Shown here in pieces: positions 44,500 to 52,290 of a stretch of 64,000 bases of DNA. The stretch is from an uncultured Agromyces sp. Lineage in GTDB: Bacteria; Actinomycetota; Actinomycetes; Actinomycetales; Microbacteriaceae. Under the pieces are notes generated by a model. It saw only the letters and a list, made by a program, of their open reading frames with translations, searched no databases and had not been told where the DNA came from. The stretch is from the NCBI GenBank assembly GCA_913053875.1, contig CAJXGN010000008.1:62001-126000 (forward strand), in the 5' to 3' direction. The position numbers were made by a program, and so were the translations under genes. Positions within the stretch are counted from its first letter, which is position 1, and the number at the start of each line of letters is the position of its first letter.

Positions 44500-44544
44500 C
44501 CGGCTCCGCCCCGGCGGGGCATCCGCCCCAGCCGAACCCGCAGC

Positions 44545-44925
44545 TCAGGCGAACAGGAACAGCACGAATCCCGCGAGCGGCAGCGTGCCCTGGATCAGCG
44601 CCGGCCGCAGGTATCCGCGCCCGGTCGTCACCAGCACGGTCGCCGCGAGCACCATGCACGCCGTCGTGAAGAGCACGAGCGCGCTGCCCGCCGCGGTGAG
44701 GCCGACCCAGTAGAGCACGAGCCCGAGACCCGCCCCCAGGCCGAGGAACAGGTTGTAGAAGCCCTGGTTGTACGCCATGGGCCGCAGCGTGTCGGCGTCC
44801 TCCTGGCTGCGCACGCCGAAGATGCGCCACGTCGAGGGCCTCGACCAGCGCACGCTCTCGAGCACGAAGATGTACGCGTGCAGCAGGGCGGCGAGGGCGA
44901 CGACGATGCTCGCGATGACGGCCAT
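44545..44925 (-). CDS. DUF1304 family membrane protein
   Basis: A 126-residue protein with four hydrophobic segments. HAYIFVLESVRW near the first helix and AYNQGFYNLFLGLGA are DUF1304 features. ATG at 44925. The frame extends upstream without similarity. Function is not established. It diverges from the aldehyde dehydrogenase gene. Confidence 0.82.
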   Translation of the reverse strand: MAVIASIVVALAALLHAYIFVLESVRWSRPSTWRIFGVRSQEDADTLRPMAYNQGFYNLFLGLGAGLGLVLYWVGLTAAGSALVLFTTACMVLAATVLVTTGRGYLRPALIQGTLPLAGFVLFLFA

Positions 44926-45041
44926 GGGCGCCAGCGTACTCGCGGCGTGCGGCGCGAGCGGGCGGGGCGCGCGACGCCGTGCGGGCGAGGGCGACGGATG
45001 CCACGTGAATGCCCGGCAAGATATGCGTGCGCGTCGGTGCA

Positions 45042-45070
45042 TTGTCGTCGGCGCTCCGGCCGCGCATGCT
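45042..45070 (+). promoter_or_regulatory. Predicted promoter before the aldehyde dehydrogenase gene
   Basis: TTGTCG (45042-45047) and CATGCT (45065-45070) are 17 bases apart, in the divergent region 44926-45121. It fits for the downstream operon. The -10 is weak. Confidence 0.4.
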
Positions 45071-45121
45071 GGTGTGGTGCCCGCCGTCTGCGCGGCGCGC
45101 CCGAGTACCAGGAGGTCATCG

Positions 45122-46570
45122 ATGACGACGAGCACGCTGCCGAACCTCATCGGGGGTGAGTTCGTCGATGCGGCACCGGATGCCTCGATCGACGTGACCA
45201 ATCCCGCCGACGGCTCGATCGTGGGCGCCGTGCCGGCGATGACCGCGGCCGACCTCGGCGCGGTGTTCGACGCCGCCGAGGCGGGGGCCCGCACCTGGCG
45301 CGCCGCCGGGCCGCTCGGGCGCGGCCGCATCCTGCTCGACGCCGCCGGGCTGATCCGCGACGAGGCGACCGACCTCGTCGAGCTCATCGTCGCCGAGATG
45401 GGCAAGACCCGCGCCGAGGCGACGATCGAGGTCGCGAAGTCGGCCGAGTTCTTCGAGTACTACGGCGGCCTCGGCCGACAGCCGTTCGGCGAGCTCGTGC
45501 CCGACGGGCGCCCCGGCACGTTCGCCATGCAGACGCGTGAGCCGGTCGGCATCGTCGTGCTCATCACGCCGTGGAACGACCCGCTGCTGACGCCCGCCCG
45601 CAAGCTCGCGCCCGCGCTCATCTCGGGCAACGCGGTCGTCATCAAGCCCGCGACCGAGACGCCGCTCATCACGCTGCGGCTCGCCGAGATCCTCCACCGC
45701 GCCGGCCTGCCCGCCGGCGCACTCGGCACGGTGACGGGGCGCGGCTCGCAGATCGGCGACGCCCTGGTCGCCGACCCGCGCATCGCCGCCGTGTCGTTCA
45801 CCGGGTCGACCGAGGTGGGCCTCGGCCTGCAGCGGGCGATGGCGGGGCGCAGCGTGCGCGTGCAGACCGAGATGGGCGGCAAGAACGCCGCCGTCGTGCT
45901 GGCCGACGCCGACCTCGACCTCGCGGTGCCCGTGCTCGTCGCCGGCAGCTTCGGCCAGGCCGGCCAGCGCTGCACGGCGACCAGCCGGCTCATCGTCGAG
46001 CGGGCCGTCGCCGACGAGGTGCGCACCCGCCTCGCCGAGGCCGTCGGAGCGCTGCGCGTCGGCGCGGGCGGCGCCGAGGGCACCCAGATGGGCCCGGTCG
46101 TGAGCCGTTCCGCGCAGGACGACATCCGTCGCCGGGTGTCGGCCGGCATCGCCGAGGGTGCCGAGGTCATCGGGCGCGCACCGGTCGACCCGGCCCTGCT
46201 CGAGTCGGGCTGCTTCGTCGAGCCGCTGCTCGTGACGGCGGAGCAGGGCAACAGCCTCTGGCGCGAGGAGATCTTCGGGCCGGTGCTCACGATGCTCGTG
46301 GTCGACTCGCTCGACGAGGCGATCGCCGCGGTGAACGACTCGGCCTACGGGCTCTCGAGCGCGGTGTTCACGCGCAGCCTCGACACGGCGTTCCACTTCG
46401 TCGACGCCGTCGACACCGGCCAGGTCTCGGTCAACCAGCCGACGAGCGGGTGGGACATCCACCATGCGTTCGGCGGCTTCAAGGAGTCGGGCTCGCCGTT
46501 CAAGGAGCAGGGCACCGAGGCGCTGCGCTTCTACACGCGGGTCAAGACCGCCGCGGTCCGGACCCACTGA
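45122..46570 (+). CDS. NAD(P)-dependent aldehyde dehydrogenase
   Basis: A 482-residue aldehyde dehydrogenase. FTGSTEVG, EMGGKNA with general base Glu250, and GQRCTATS with catalytic Cys284 are all intact. AGGAGGT lies before the ATG at 45122. The first gene of a three-gene operon, it overlaps the L-2-hydroxyglutarate oxidase gene by one base. It resembles semialdehyde dehydrogenases of sugar-acid and hydroxyproline pathways that yield 2-oxoglutarate, but the substrate is an inference. Confidence 0.87.
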   Translation: MTTSTLPNLIGGEFVDAAPDASIDVTNPADGSIVGAVPAMTAADLGAVFDAAEAGARTWRAAGPLGRGRILLDAAGLIRDEATDLVELIVAEMGKTRAEATIEVAKSAEFFEYYGGLGRQPFGELVPDGRPGTFAMQTREPVGIVVLITPWNDPLLTPARKLAPALISGNAVVIKPATETPLITLRLAEILHRAGLPAGALGTVTGRGSQIGDALVADPRIAAVSFTGSTEVGLGLQRAMAGRSVRVQTEMGGKNAAVVLADADLDLAVPVLVAGSFGQAGQRCTATSRLIVERAVADEVRTRLAEAVGALRVGAGGAEGTQMGPVVSRSAQDDIRRRVSAGIAEGAEVIGRAPVDPALLESGCFVEPLLVTAEQGNSLWREEIFGPVLTMLVVDSLDEAIAAVNDSAYGLSSAVFTRSLDTAFHFVDAVDTGQVSVNQPTSGWDIHHAFGGFKESGSPFKEQGTEALRFYTRVKTAAVRTH

Positions 46571-47778
46571 TGGCGGGCACGACCGGCATTGTCGGCGGCG
46601 GCATCGTCGGCATCGCGCTCGCACGCGCCCTCGCACAGCGCGGCGACGAGGTCACGGTGTTCGAGAAGGAGGGCCGCCTCGCCCAGCACCAGACCGGCCA
46701 CAACTCCGGCGTCGTGCACGCGGGCCTGTATTACAAGCCGGGGTCGCTCAAGGCGACGCTCTGCGCTGCGGGCCGCGCGTCCATCCGCGACTTCTGCCTC
46801 GAGAAGGGGCTGCCCTACCGCGAGGTCGGCAAGCTCGTCGTCGCGGTCGACGAGACCGAGCTCGACGCGCTCGCCGAGATCGAGCGCCGCTCGCACGAGA
46901 ACCGCGTGCCCGACCTCACCCGCATCGACGACGTGGGTCGCCTGCGCGAGATCGAGCCGCACGTCGCCGGCGTCGCCGCCGTGCACTCGCCGCACACCGC
47001 GGTCGTCGACTACGCGTCGATCACCGAGGCCATGGCGCAGGACGTGCGGGCGGCCGGCGGCAGCATCCGTCTCGGCCACGAGGTCACCGACCTCGCCGTC
47101 GAGCAGGGTCGGGTGCGCGTCGTCACCCCGGTCTCCGAGGACGTCTTCGACCGCCTCATCGTGTGTGCGGGCCTGCAGTCCGACGTGGTCGCGAAGCTCG
47201 TCGGCGGCGACCCATCGCCCAAGATCCTGCCGTTCCGCGGCGAGTACTGGGAGCTCGCGTCCGACCGCACCGACCTCGTGAACGGCATGATCTACCCCGT
47301 GCCCGACCCGCGCTTCCCGTTCCTCGGCGTGCACTTCACGCGCGGCGTGTACGACAACGTGCACGTCGGCCCGAACGCCGTGCCGGCGCTGCGCCGCGAG
47401 GGCTACAACTGGCTGCAGTGGTCGGCGAAGGACACCTGGGAGTCGCTGCGCTGGCCGGGCGCGTGGCCGCTCGCGAAGCAGCACTGGCGGATGGGCGTCG
47501 ACGAGATCTCGAGCTCGCTCATCAAACCGCTCTGGTTCCGCAAGGCGCGCCGGTTCGTGCCGGAACTCACCATGGGCGACCTCACGCACAAGTCGGGCGC
47601 GGGCGTGCGCGCGCAGGCCTGGGGCCGCGCGGGCGAGCTGCTCGACGACTTCGCGGTCGACCGGGTCGGCCCCGTGACGCTGCTGCGCAACGCGCCGTCG
47701 CCGGCGGCGACGAGCTCGATCGCGATCGCCGACTACGTCGTCGAGCACTACCTGGGCGAGCACGCGGCCGCAGACTAG
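46570..47778 (+). CDS. lhgO: L-2-hydroxyglutarate oxidase
   Basis: A 402-residue FAD enzyme of the DAO superfamily. The motif GIVGGGIVGIALARAL opens the protein, GHNSGVVHAGLYYKPGSLKA is the LhgO signature (two blocks: GHNSGVVHAGLYY, KPGSLKA), and a C-terminal KSGAGVRAQ follows. It oxidises L-2-hydroxyglutarate to 2-oxoglutarate, probably passing electrons to the quinone pool. The TGATG overlap with the aldehyde dehydrogenase gene suggests coupling. The flavodoxin-like gene follows four bases later. Confidence 0.9.
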   Translation: MAGTTGIVGGGIVGIALARALAQRGDEVTVFEKEGRLAQHQTGHNSGVVHAGLYYKPGSLKATLCAAGRASIRDFCLEKGLPYREVGKLVVAVDETELDALAEIERRSHENRVPDLTRIDDVGRLREIEPHVAGVAAVHSPHTAVVDYASITEAMAQDVRAAGGSIRLGHEVTDLAVEQGRVRVVTPVSEDVFDRLIVCAGLQSDVVAKLVGGDPSPKILPFRGEYWELASDRTDLVNGMIYPVPDPRFPFLGVHFTRGVYDNVHVGPNAVPALRREGYNWLQWSAKDTWESLRWPGAWPLAKQHWRMGVDEISSSLIKPLWFRKARRFVPELTMGDLTHKSGAGVRAQAWGRAGELLDDFAVDRVGPVTLLRNAPSPAATSSIAIADYVVEHYLGEHAAAD

Positions 47779-47782
47779 ACGC

Positions 47783-48229
47783 ATGAAGATCACCGCGCTG
47801 TTCGGAACCGAGTCGGGTCATGCCGAGGAGGTCGCGTTCGCGATCCGTGCCGCGTTGGGCGACCACGAGGTCGAGGCGGTGAACATGGCGGATGCCGGCA
47901 CCGACGTATTCGCCCCCGACACGCTGTACCTCATCGCGTGCGCGACGCACGGCGGCGGGGAGCTGCCCGGGTTCGCGCAGTTCCTGCACGACGACCTGCT
48001 CGACCTGCAGCCCGACCTGACGGGCGTGCGCTACGCGATGTTCGGCCTCGGCGACTCGTCGTACGGCGAGCGCTACAACCGCGGGGCGAAGCAGTTCGAC
48101 GAGCTGCTCGCGGGCCTCGGTGCCGAGCGCGTCGGCCCGTTCGGCGCCCACGACGAGCTCTCCCGCGAGGACCCGGGCCCCCTCGGCGTCGCCTGGGCCC
48201 ACGAGGTCCTCACCCTCCTCACCCCCTGA
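47783..48229 (+). CDS. Flavodoxin-domain protein (MioC-like)
   Basis: A 148-residue flavodoxin. The FMN-phosphate loop is FGTESGHAEEVA (7-18), THGGGELPG and FGLGDSSYGERYN are the isoalloxazine loops. It starts four bases after lhgO, so it may carry electrons for the oxidase or be an unrelated FMN protein. Single domain, no partner reductase visible. Confidence 0.85.
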   Translation: MKITALFGTESGHAEEVAFAIRAALGDHEVEAVNMADAGTDVFAPDTLYLIACATHGGGELPGFAQFLHDDLLDLQPDLTGVRYAMFGLGDSSYGERYNRGAKQFDELLAGLGAERVGPFGAHDELSREDPGPLGVAWAHEVLTLLTP

Positions 48230-48254
48230 CCCCTTTTCCCATCGGGACACCCAC

Positions 48255-48329
48255 CGCCGAGTGTGCCCGAAACGACAGCCCGCCCGGTGAAACCGGGCGG
48301 GCTGAGCGTTGTTCCGGGCACACTCGGCG
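48255..48329. terminator. Long nested inverted repeat between convergent genes
   Basis: An outer arm CGCCGAGTGTGCCCG (48255-48269) pairs with its complement ending at 48329. Inside, AGCCCGCCCGG (48277-48287) pairs with its complement (48293-48303) around TGAAA. The whole can form one hairpin of about 30 bp. It lies between the flavodoxin and the minus-strand monooxygenase and probably terminates both. Confidence 0.75.
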
Positions 48330-48342
48330 AGCGTGCGGACGG

Positions 48343-48630
48343 TCAGAGGGACTCGGCGACGGTGACCTCGGCGGGAGCGGTCGTGAGGCCGTCGAGCCCG
48401 TCGCGGAGCACCTGCACGGCGGCACCGGTGCTGTGGGCGTCGAGCGCCTCGCGCGAGGCCCAGCGCTCGACGATGAGGAAGGAGCCGTCGTCCGCGAGGT
48501 GCGGGTCGTACTGGTGGCATCCGTCTTCTGCGCGGATGCCGGCGAGCGCCGCCCGCACCGCCGCCGACGCCTGCTCGATCGACTCGGGCGCGGGGTGCAG
48601 CCGCGCGACCACGGTGATCTCGCCGCTCAC
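48343..48630 (-). CDS. Antibiotic biosynthesis monooxygenase (ABM) domain protein
   Basis: A 95-residue ABM-fold protein. ITVVARLHPAPES, GCHQYDPHLADDGSFLIVERWASREALDAH (in blocks) and the C-terminal strand are typical of YgiN-like quinol monooxygenases. GTG start in a GTGA overlap with the MetE-like gene. It is the last gene of the meta-cleavage operon. Confidence 0.8.
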   Translation of the reverse strand: MSGEITVVARLHPAPESIEQASAAVRAALAGIRAEDGCHQYDPHLADDGSFLIVERWASREALDAHSTGAAVQVLRDGLDGLTTAPAEVTVAESL

Positions 48631-49682
48631 GCCTCGTTCCCCCAGATCATCGTGGCGAGGGTCTCGACGAGCTCGATCTTCTTGCGCTGCTGCTCGATGG
48701 TGAGCGCCGCCGGAATGTAGTGGGCCTGCTGGAAGCCCTTCTGGGGCAGCAGCCCGATGCGGTCGTAGTCGTGCACCTCGACGACGTCTTCGATGCGCCG
48801 CACGACCGTGTCGATGTCCTCGAGCTCGGCGACCGTCGCGTCGACGATGCCGATGCCGACCTGCTTGCCCTCGGGCACGCGCCGCGGCAGGTCCTGCGCG
48901 ACCGCGGCCTCGGTGTGGAACGGCACCGTGAACTTGTCGTAGTCGGTGCCGAACAGGCGCTGCACGCGGTCGACGTCGACCGTGCCGTCGAGGTCGTCGC
49001 CCCAGCCGACGGTGAGGCCGACCTTCTGGTCCTCCTCGCGCTCGAGGCCCGCGACGACCGCCTGGTCGATGCTCACGGCCTCGTCGAAGGTGAGCAGCGG
49101 GCTGCCGCCGCCCACGAGGTACGCGGAGTAGTCGGGGTTGTCGAGCTGCACGAACTTCACGCCGATCTCGAACAGGTGCTCGATCTCGTCGTGCAACAGC
49201 TCGGCGATCGCGTCGCCGAGGGCCGCGGCACCCGGGTAGGCGCGCACGGTCTTCTGCTCGTCGTAGCACTGGGCGGCGAGGTGCGCGGCAGAGGGCAGCT
49301 TCACCTTCACCGGGAACCCGGTCTGCTCCAGCAGGAACGTGGCGTCGTCGCTCGCGATCGGCTTCTTCAGCTTGAGGGGTGCATCGACCACCCAGGTGCC
49401 GAAGCCGCCCGGGCCCATGCGGTCGGGGTCGCGGGTGAAGCCGGCCACCGAGTGCAGCACGGGGCTGCGGTAGTCGCCGTTGCGGAACCCGCCGTCGGTG
49501 AGGCACGAGAGGGTGAGGTGGCGCTGGGCCTTCACCCAGGCGATGATCGCCTCGTCCTCCGCCTGACGCAGCTCGTCGGCGGTGATCTCGCCCGCCCGCG
49601 CCGCCGTGCGGGCCAGCTGCAGGTCGTTCGGGCGGATGTCGTCGCCGTGGTTGTCGATCCGGTACGTGTAGTAGTTCGCCAT
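48627..49682 (-). CDS. MetE-fold protein lacking the zinc ligands
   Basis: A 351-residue single-domain protein of the cobalamin-independent methionine synthase (MetE C-terminal) fold. SCLTDGGFRNGDYRSP (59-74) and FVQLDNPDYS (177-186) fit the fold. Relatives have a His-x-Cys pair in a HxCRGN-type block and a Cys in SPQCGF; here these read VGLTVGWGDD (Thr224, Gly226) and LLPQKGF (Lys315), so all three are replaced. It is therefore unlikely to activate homocysteine with zinc. Its place in a ring-cleavage operon suggests a different role, perhaps on a pathway intermediate. ATG at 49682. Confidence 0.8.
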   Translation of the reverse strand: MANYYTYRIDNHGDDIRPNDLQLARTAARAGEITADELRQAEDEAIIAWVKAQRHLTLSCLTDGGFRNGDYRSPVLHSVAGFTRDPDRMGPGGFGTWVVDAPLKLKKPIASDDATFLLEQTGFPVKVKLPSAAHLAAQCYDEQKTVRAYPGAAALGDAIAELLHDEIEHLFEIGVKFVQLDNPDYSAYLVGGGSPLLTFDEAVSIDQAVVAGLEREEDQKVGLTVGWGDDLDGTVDVDRVQRLFGTDYDKFTVPFHTEAAVAQDLPRRVPEGKQVGIGIVDATVAELEDIDTVVRRIEDVVEVHDYDRIGLLPQKGFQQAHYIPAALTIEQQRKKIELVETLATMIWGNEA

Positions 49683-49696
49683 CGTCGGCGCCTCTC

Positions 49697-50161
49697 TCAG
49701 TCGGTGCCGGCGACGGGCTTCTTCGCGCCCGCCCACTCGGCGAAGTCGGTGTCGTATCCGAGCTCGGTCAGGATGGCCTGCGCGAGCTGCTCGTCCTCCT
49801 GCGGCGTGCCGCCCGAGACGCCCACGCCGCCGATGAACTCGCCGTCGCGCTTGAGGGTGACGCCGCCGCCGGTCGCGACGATGGGGAAGTGGCCCATCGT
49901 GGAGACCTGGCTGAAGAACGCCGGGTCGGAGTTCGACCAGGGCTTCAGCATGGCGCTCGGGCGCTGCATGACGGCCGACGTGTACGCCTTCGACAGCGCG
50001 ATCATCGGGGTCATCGGGCGGGCGCCGTCGAAGCGGCGGATGCTCACGATGAACCCGCCCGAGTCGACGACCGCGATCGAGAGTCCCTTGCCCAGGCGCA
50101 GGGCCTCCCGCTCGGCGATCTCCATGATCGCCTCGGCGCCCTCCTGCATGACGTTGGCCAT
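49697..50161 (-). CDS. GlcG/HbpS (haem-binding, DUF336) family protein
   Basis: A 154-residue protein. SIAVVDSGGFIVSIRRFDGARP (two blocks: SIAVVDSGGFIV, SIRRFDGARP), AYTSAVMQRPS and FIGGVGVSGGTPQEDEQ are the family signatures. Members bind haem or cobalamin, or occur in catabolic operons with no assigned reaction. ATG at 50161 overlaps the hydrolase stop by one base. Confidence 0.85.
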   Translation of the reverse strand: MANVMQEGAEAIMEIAEREALRLGKGLSIAVVDSGGFIVSIRRFDGARPMTPMIALSKAYTSAVMQRPSAMLKPWSNSDPAFFSQVSTMGHFPIVATGGGVTLKRDGEFIGGVGVSGGTPQEDEQLAQAILTELGYDTDFAEWAGAKKPVAGTD

Positions 50162-50946
50162 CAGGCCACCTCCTCCTTCTGACGCGCGAGCGCGTCGACG
50201 AGCTGCTTGACTGCGGTGTTGAACTTCTCGGGCGCCTCCCAGTACATGGAGTGCGGCGCGCCCGGGACGACCTCGAGCAGCGACCCGGGCACGAGCTCGT
50301 GCGCCGCGGTCACCGTCGCGGGGCTGATGACGGCGTCCTGCTCTCCGGCGAGGAACGCGACCGACAGGCCCGAGGCCGCGATGTCGGCGGGGGTCGGGCC
50401 ATCGGTGGCGAGGTTGCGCAGGTCCTGCATGCGGGCCGTGTTGAACGTGCCCTGCTGCGTGAACAGGAACGTCTTCGCCGGCTGCTCCGCGCGGAACGCC
50501 TTCGTGAGCAGCCGGTCGATCACCGGCAGCTTCTCGGCCTCGGCGCGGTCGGCCCGCACGAGCGGGGTGACCTCGGGGGCGTCGATGCCGCCGAGCGAGT
50601 GGGCGAGGATGACCCCGCGGATGCGATCGGGCACGCGCAGCGCCGCCTTCAGCGCGGCCGCCGCGCCGATCGACTGGCCCACGAGCACGGCGTCGGTGAG
50701 GTCGGCGTCCTCGAGCACCGCGACGATGTCGCCCGGGAAGTTCAGGCTGTCGTAGGTCTCGTCGGAGTCGGAGTTGCCGAACCCCCGCAGGTCGAGGGTG
50801 ACGACCGTGTGCGCGTCGCGCAGGGCGACGACCTGCTGCCACCACGCCGCGTGGTGTCCGCCGGAACCGTGCACGAACACGATCGGCGAACCCTCGCCGT
50901 GCACCTCGTAGTAGATGGATGTGCCGTCGTTGTCGACTCTGGGCAT
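50161..50946 (-). CDS. Alpha/beta hydrolase (possible meta-cleavage product hydrolase)
   Basis: A 261-residue alpha/beta-hydrolase. FVHGSGGHHAAW holds the oxyanion region, GQSIGAA carries nucleophile Ser92, EQDAVIS the aspartate, and GAPHSMYWEAPEKFN the histidine. Within a ring-cleavage operon the natural guess is a hydrolase for a meta-cleavage product. ATG at 50946. A 68-base gap separates it from the VOC gene upstream. Confidence 0.84.
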   Translation of the reverse strand: MPRVDNDGTSIYYEVHGEGSPIVFVHGSGGHHAAWWQQVVALRDAHTVVTLDLRGFGNSDSDETYDSLNFPGDIVAVLEDADLTDAVLVGQSIGAAAALKAALRVPDRIRGVILAHSLGGIDAPEVTPLVRADRAEAEKLPVIDRLLTKAFRAEQPAKTFLFTQQGTFNTARMQDLRNLATDGPTPADIAASGLSVAFLAGEQDAVISPATVTAAHELVPGSLLEVVPGAPHSMYWEAPEKFNTAVKQLVDALARQKEEVA

Positions 50947-51014
50947 GAGCGTCCTTGCTGTGCTTCGGGCGCGCGTGGGCGCACCCGTGTCGGGTGTGGT
51001 GGGTCGGGCCGGGC

Positions 51015-51464
51015 CTACGCGGGGCGCTTGCCGTGGAAGACGAGCTCGATCATCGTGTGGTCGGGGTCGTGGATGTAGCAGAACTTCGACTGGTTCTCGG
51101 GCCGCTCGACCTCGCGCGTGTGGCGGATGCCGAGGTTGTCGAGGTGGCCCAGGAAGCCCTCCCAGTCCTCGACCTCGACCGCGAAGTGGTACGGCGCCAT
51201 GCGGTCCATCTCCTCGACCGGCGTGAAGTGCAGGTCGAAGCGGCCCTTGGTCATGAGGACGACGCGCGTGTTGGACTTCGGCATGACGCGCTTCAGGCCG
51301 AAGACCTTGGAGTACCACTCGACCGTGCGGTCGACGTTGGTGGTGGGGAAGTTCACGTGGTGGATGTACTTGGGCTCGATGCTGCGGCCCTGGTCGTCGA
51401 ACTTCGGCTCGGGGAGCTGGAAGCCCTTCTCGACGTGCTTCGGAGCGGTGTCGGTGATGCTCAT
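51015..51464 (-). CDS. VOC-family metalloprotein
   Basis: A 149-residue glyoxalase/bleomycin-resistance-fold protein. IHHVNF (His36), YHFAVEV (His93) and MIELVF (Glu140) are spaced as VOC metal ligands, so a metal-bound dioxygenase, isomerase or glyoxalase-like activity is possible. GGAAGG lies before the ATG at 51464, which overlaps the FAH-gene stop. Confidence 0.82.
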   Translation of the reverse strand: MSITDTAPKHVEKGFQLPEPKFDDQGRSIEPKYIHHVNFPTTNVDRTVEWYSKVFGLKRVMPKSNTRVVLMTKGRFDLHFTPVEEMDRMAPYHFAVEVEDWEGFLGHLDNLGIRHTREVERPENQSKFCYIHDPDHTMIELVFHGKRPA

Positions 51465-52270
51465 GATGCGAGTCCTTCCTGGTGGGTGGTGTCGCCGGGT
51501 GCGCCGACGACGGTGTTGGTGAGGGTGCCGATGCCCGAGATCTCGATGTCGATGACATCGCCCACGGACATCTGCGTGTTGCCGTCCGCCCCCATCCACA
51601 GCACGTCGCCGGGGTGGAGGGTGATCGTCTTCGTCATCTCGACGATGAAGTCGTACGGGTCGAAGATCATGTCGCCGGTCGCGAACGACGCCTCGACCGA
51701 TCCGTTGCGGCGCACGGTCGTGGTCTGGCCGAGCGGGTCGACGTCGGTCTCGATCCACGGCCCCATGGGCTTGAACGTGTCGGAGTTCTTCGCCCGGTAG
51801 AACGTGCGGTCGGCGTGCTGCCACTCGCGGGCGCTGACGTCGTTGCCGATCGTCCAGCCGAAGATCGCGTCGCGCGCCTCGTCACGGCTCGCCCGGGTCA
51901 GGGTGCGCCCGATCACCGCGACCACCTCGGCCTCGGTCTCGAACCGCCCCTCGATGCCGGCGTGCTTCACGATCGCGTCGCCGTGCGCGACGAGCGCGCT
52001 CTGCGCCCGGTACCCGACCTGCGGGCGGTCGCCCACCTGCACGGGGTCGTAGCCGAGGTCGGCGTGGTGCCGGTTGTGCGCCCGGTAGTTGAACCCGGCG
52101 GCGTAGAAGGTCGGCGGCACCACGGGCGGCAGCAGGCGAACCGAGGCGAGCGGATGCCGCGCTCCGCGGTCGTGCGTGCGCCACGGGGCATCCGAGATCT
52201 CGACGACCTCGTCGCCCTCGACCAGCGCGAAGGTCTCGCGCTCGTCGATCGCGCACCGTGCGTACCGCAT
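51461..52270 (-). CDS. Fumarylacetoacetate hydrolase family protein
   Basis: A 269-residue FAH-family enzyme. AAGFNYRAH, then RFETEAEVVAVIG with the E-x-E metal pair, then GNDVSAREWQ, TFKPMGPWIETD and LHPGDVLWMGA are typical. Members act as hydratases, decarboxylases or isomerases on open-chain ring-cleavage products such as 4-oxalocrotonate. GGAGGG lies before the ATG at 52270. Confidence 0.9.
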   Translation of the reverse strand: MRYARCAIDERETFALVEGDEVVEISDAPWRTHDRGARHPLASVRLLPPVVPPTFYAAGFNYRAHNRHHADLGYDPVQVGDRPQVGYRAQSALVAHGDAIVKHAGIEGRFETEAEVVAVIGRTLTRASRDEARDAIFGWTIGNDVSAREWQHADRTFYRAKNSDTFKPMGPWIETDVDPLGQTTTVRRNGSVEASFATGDMIFDPYDFIVEMTKTITLHPGDVLWMGADGNTQMSVGDVIDIEISGIGTLTNTVVGAPGDTTHQEGLAS

Positions 52271-52290
52271 GTCCTCGCCGTCCCTCCCTC

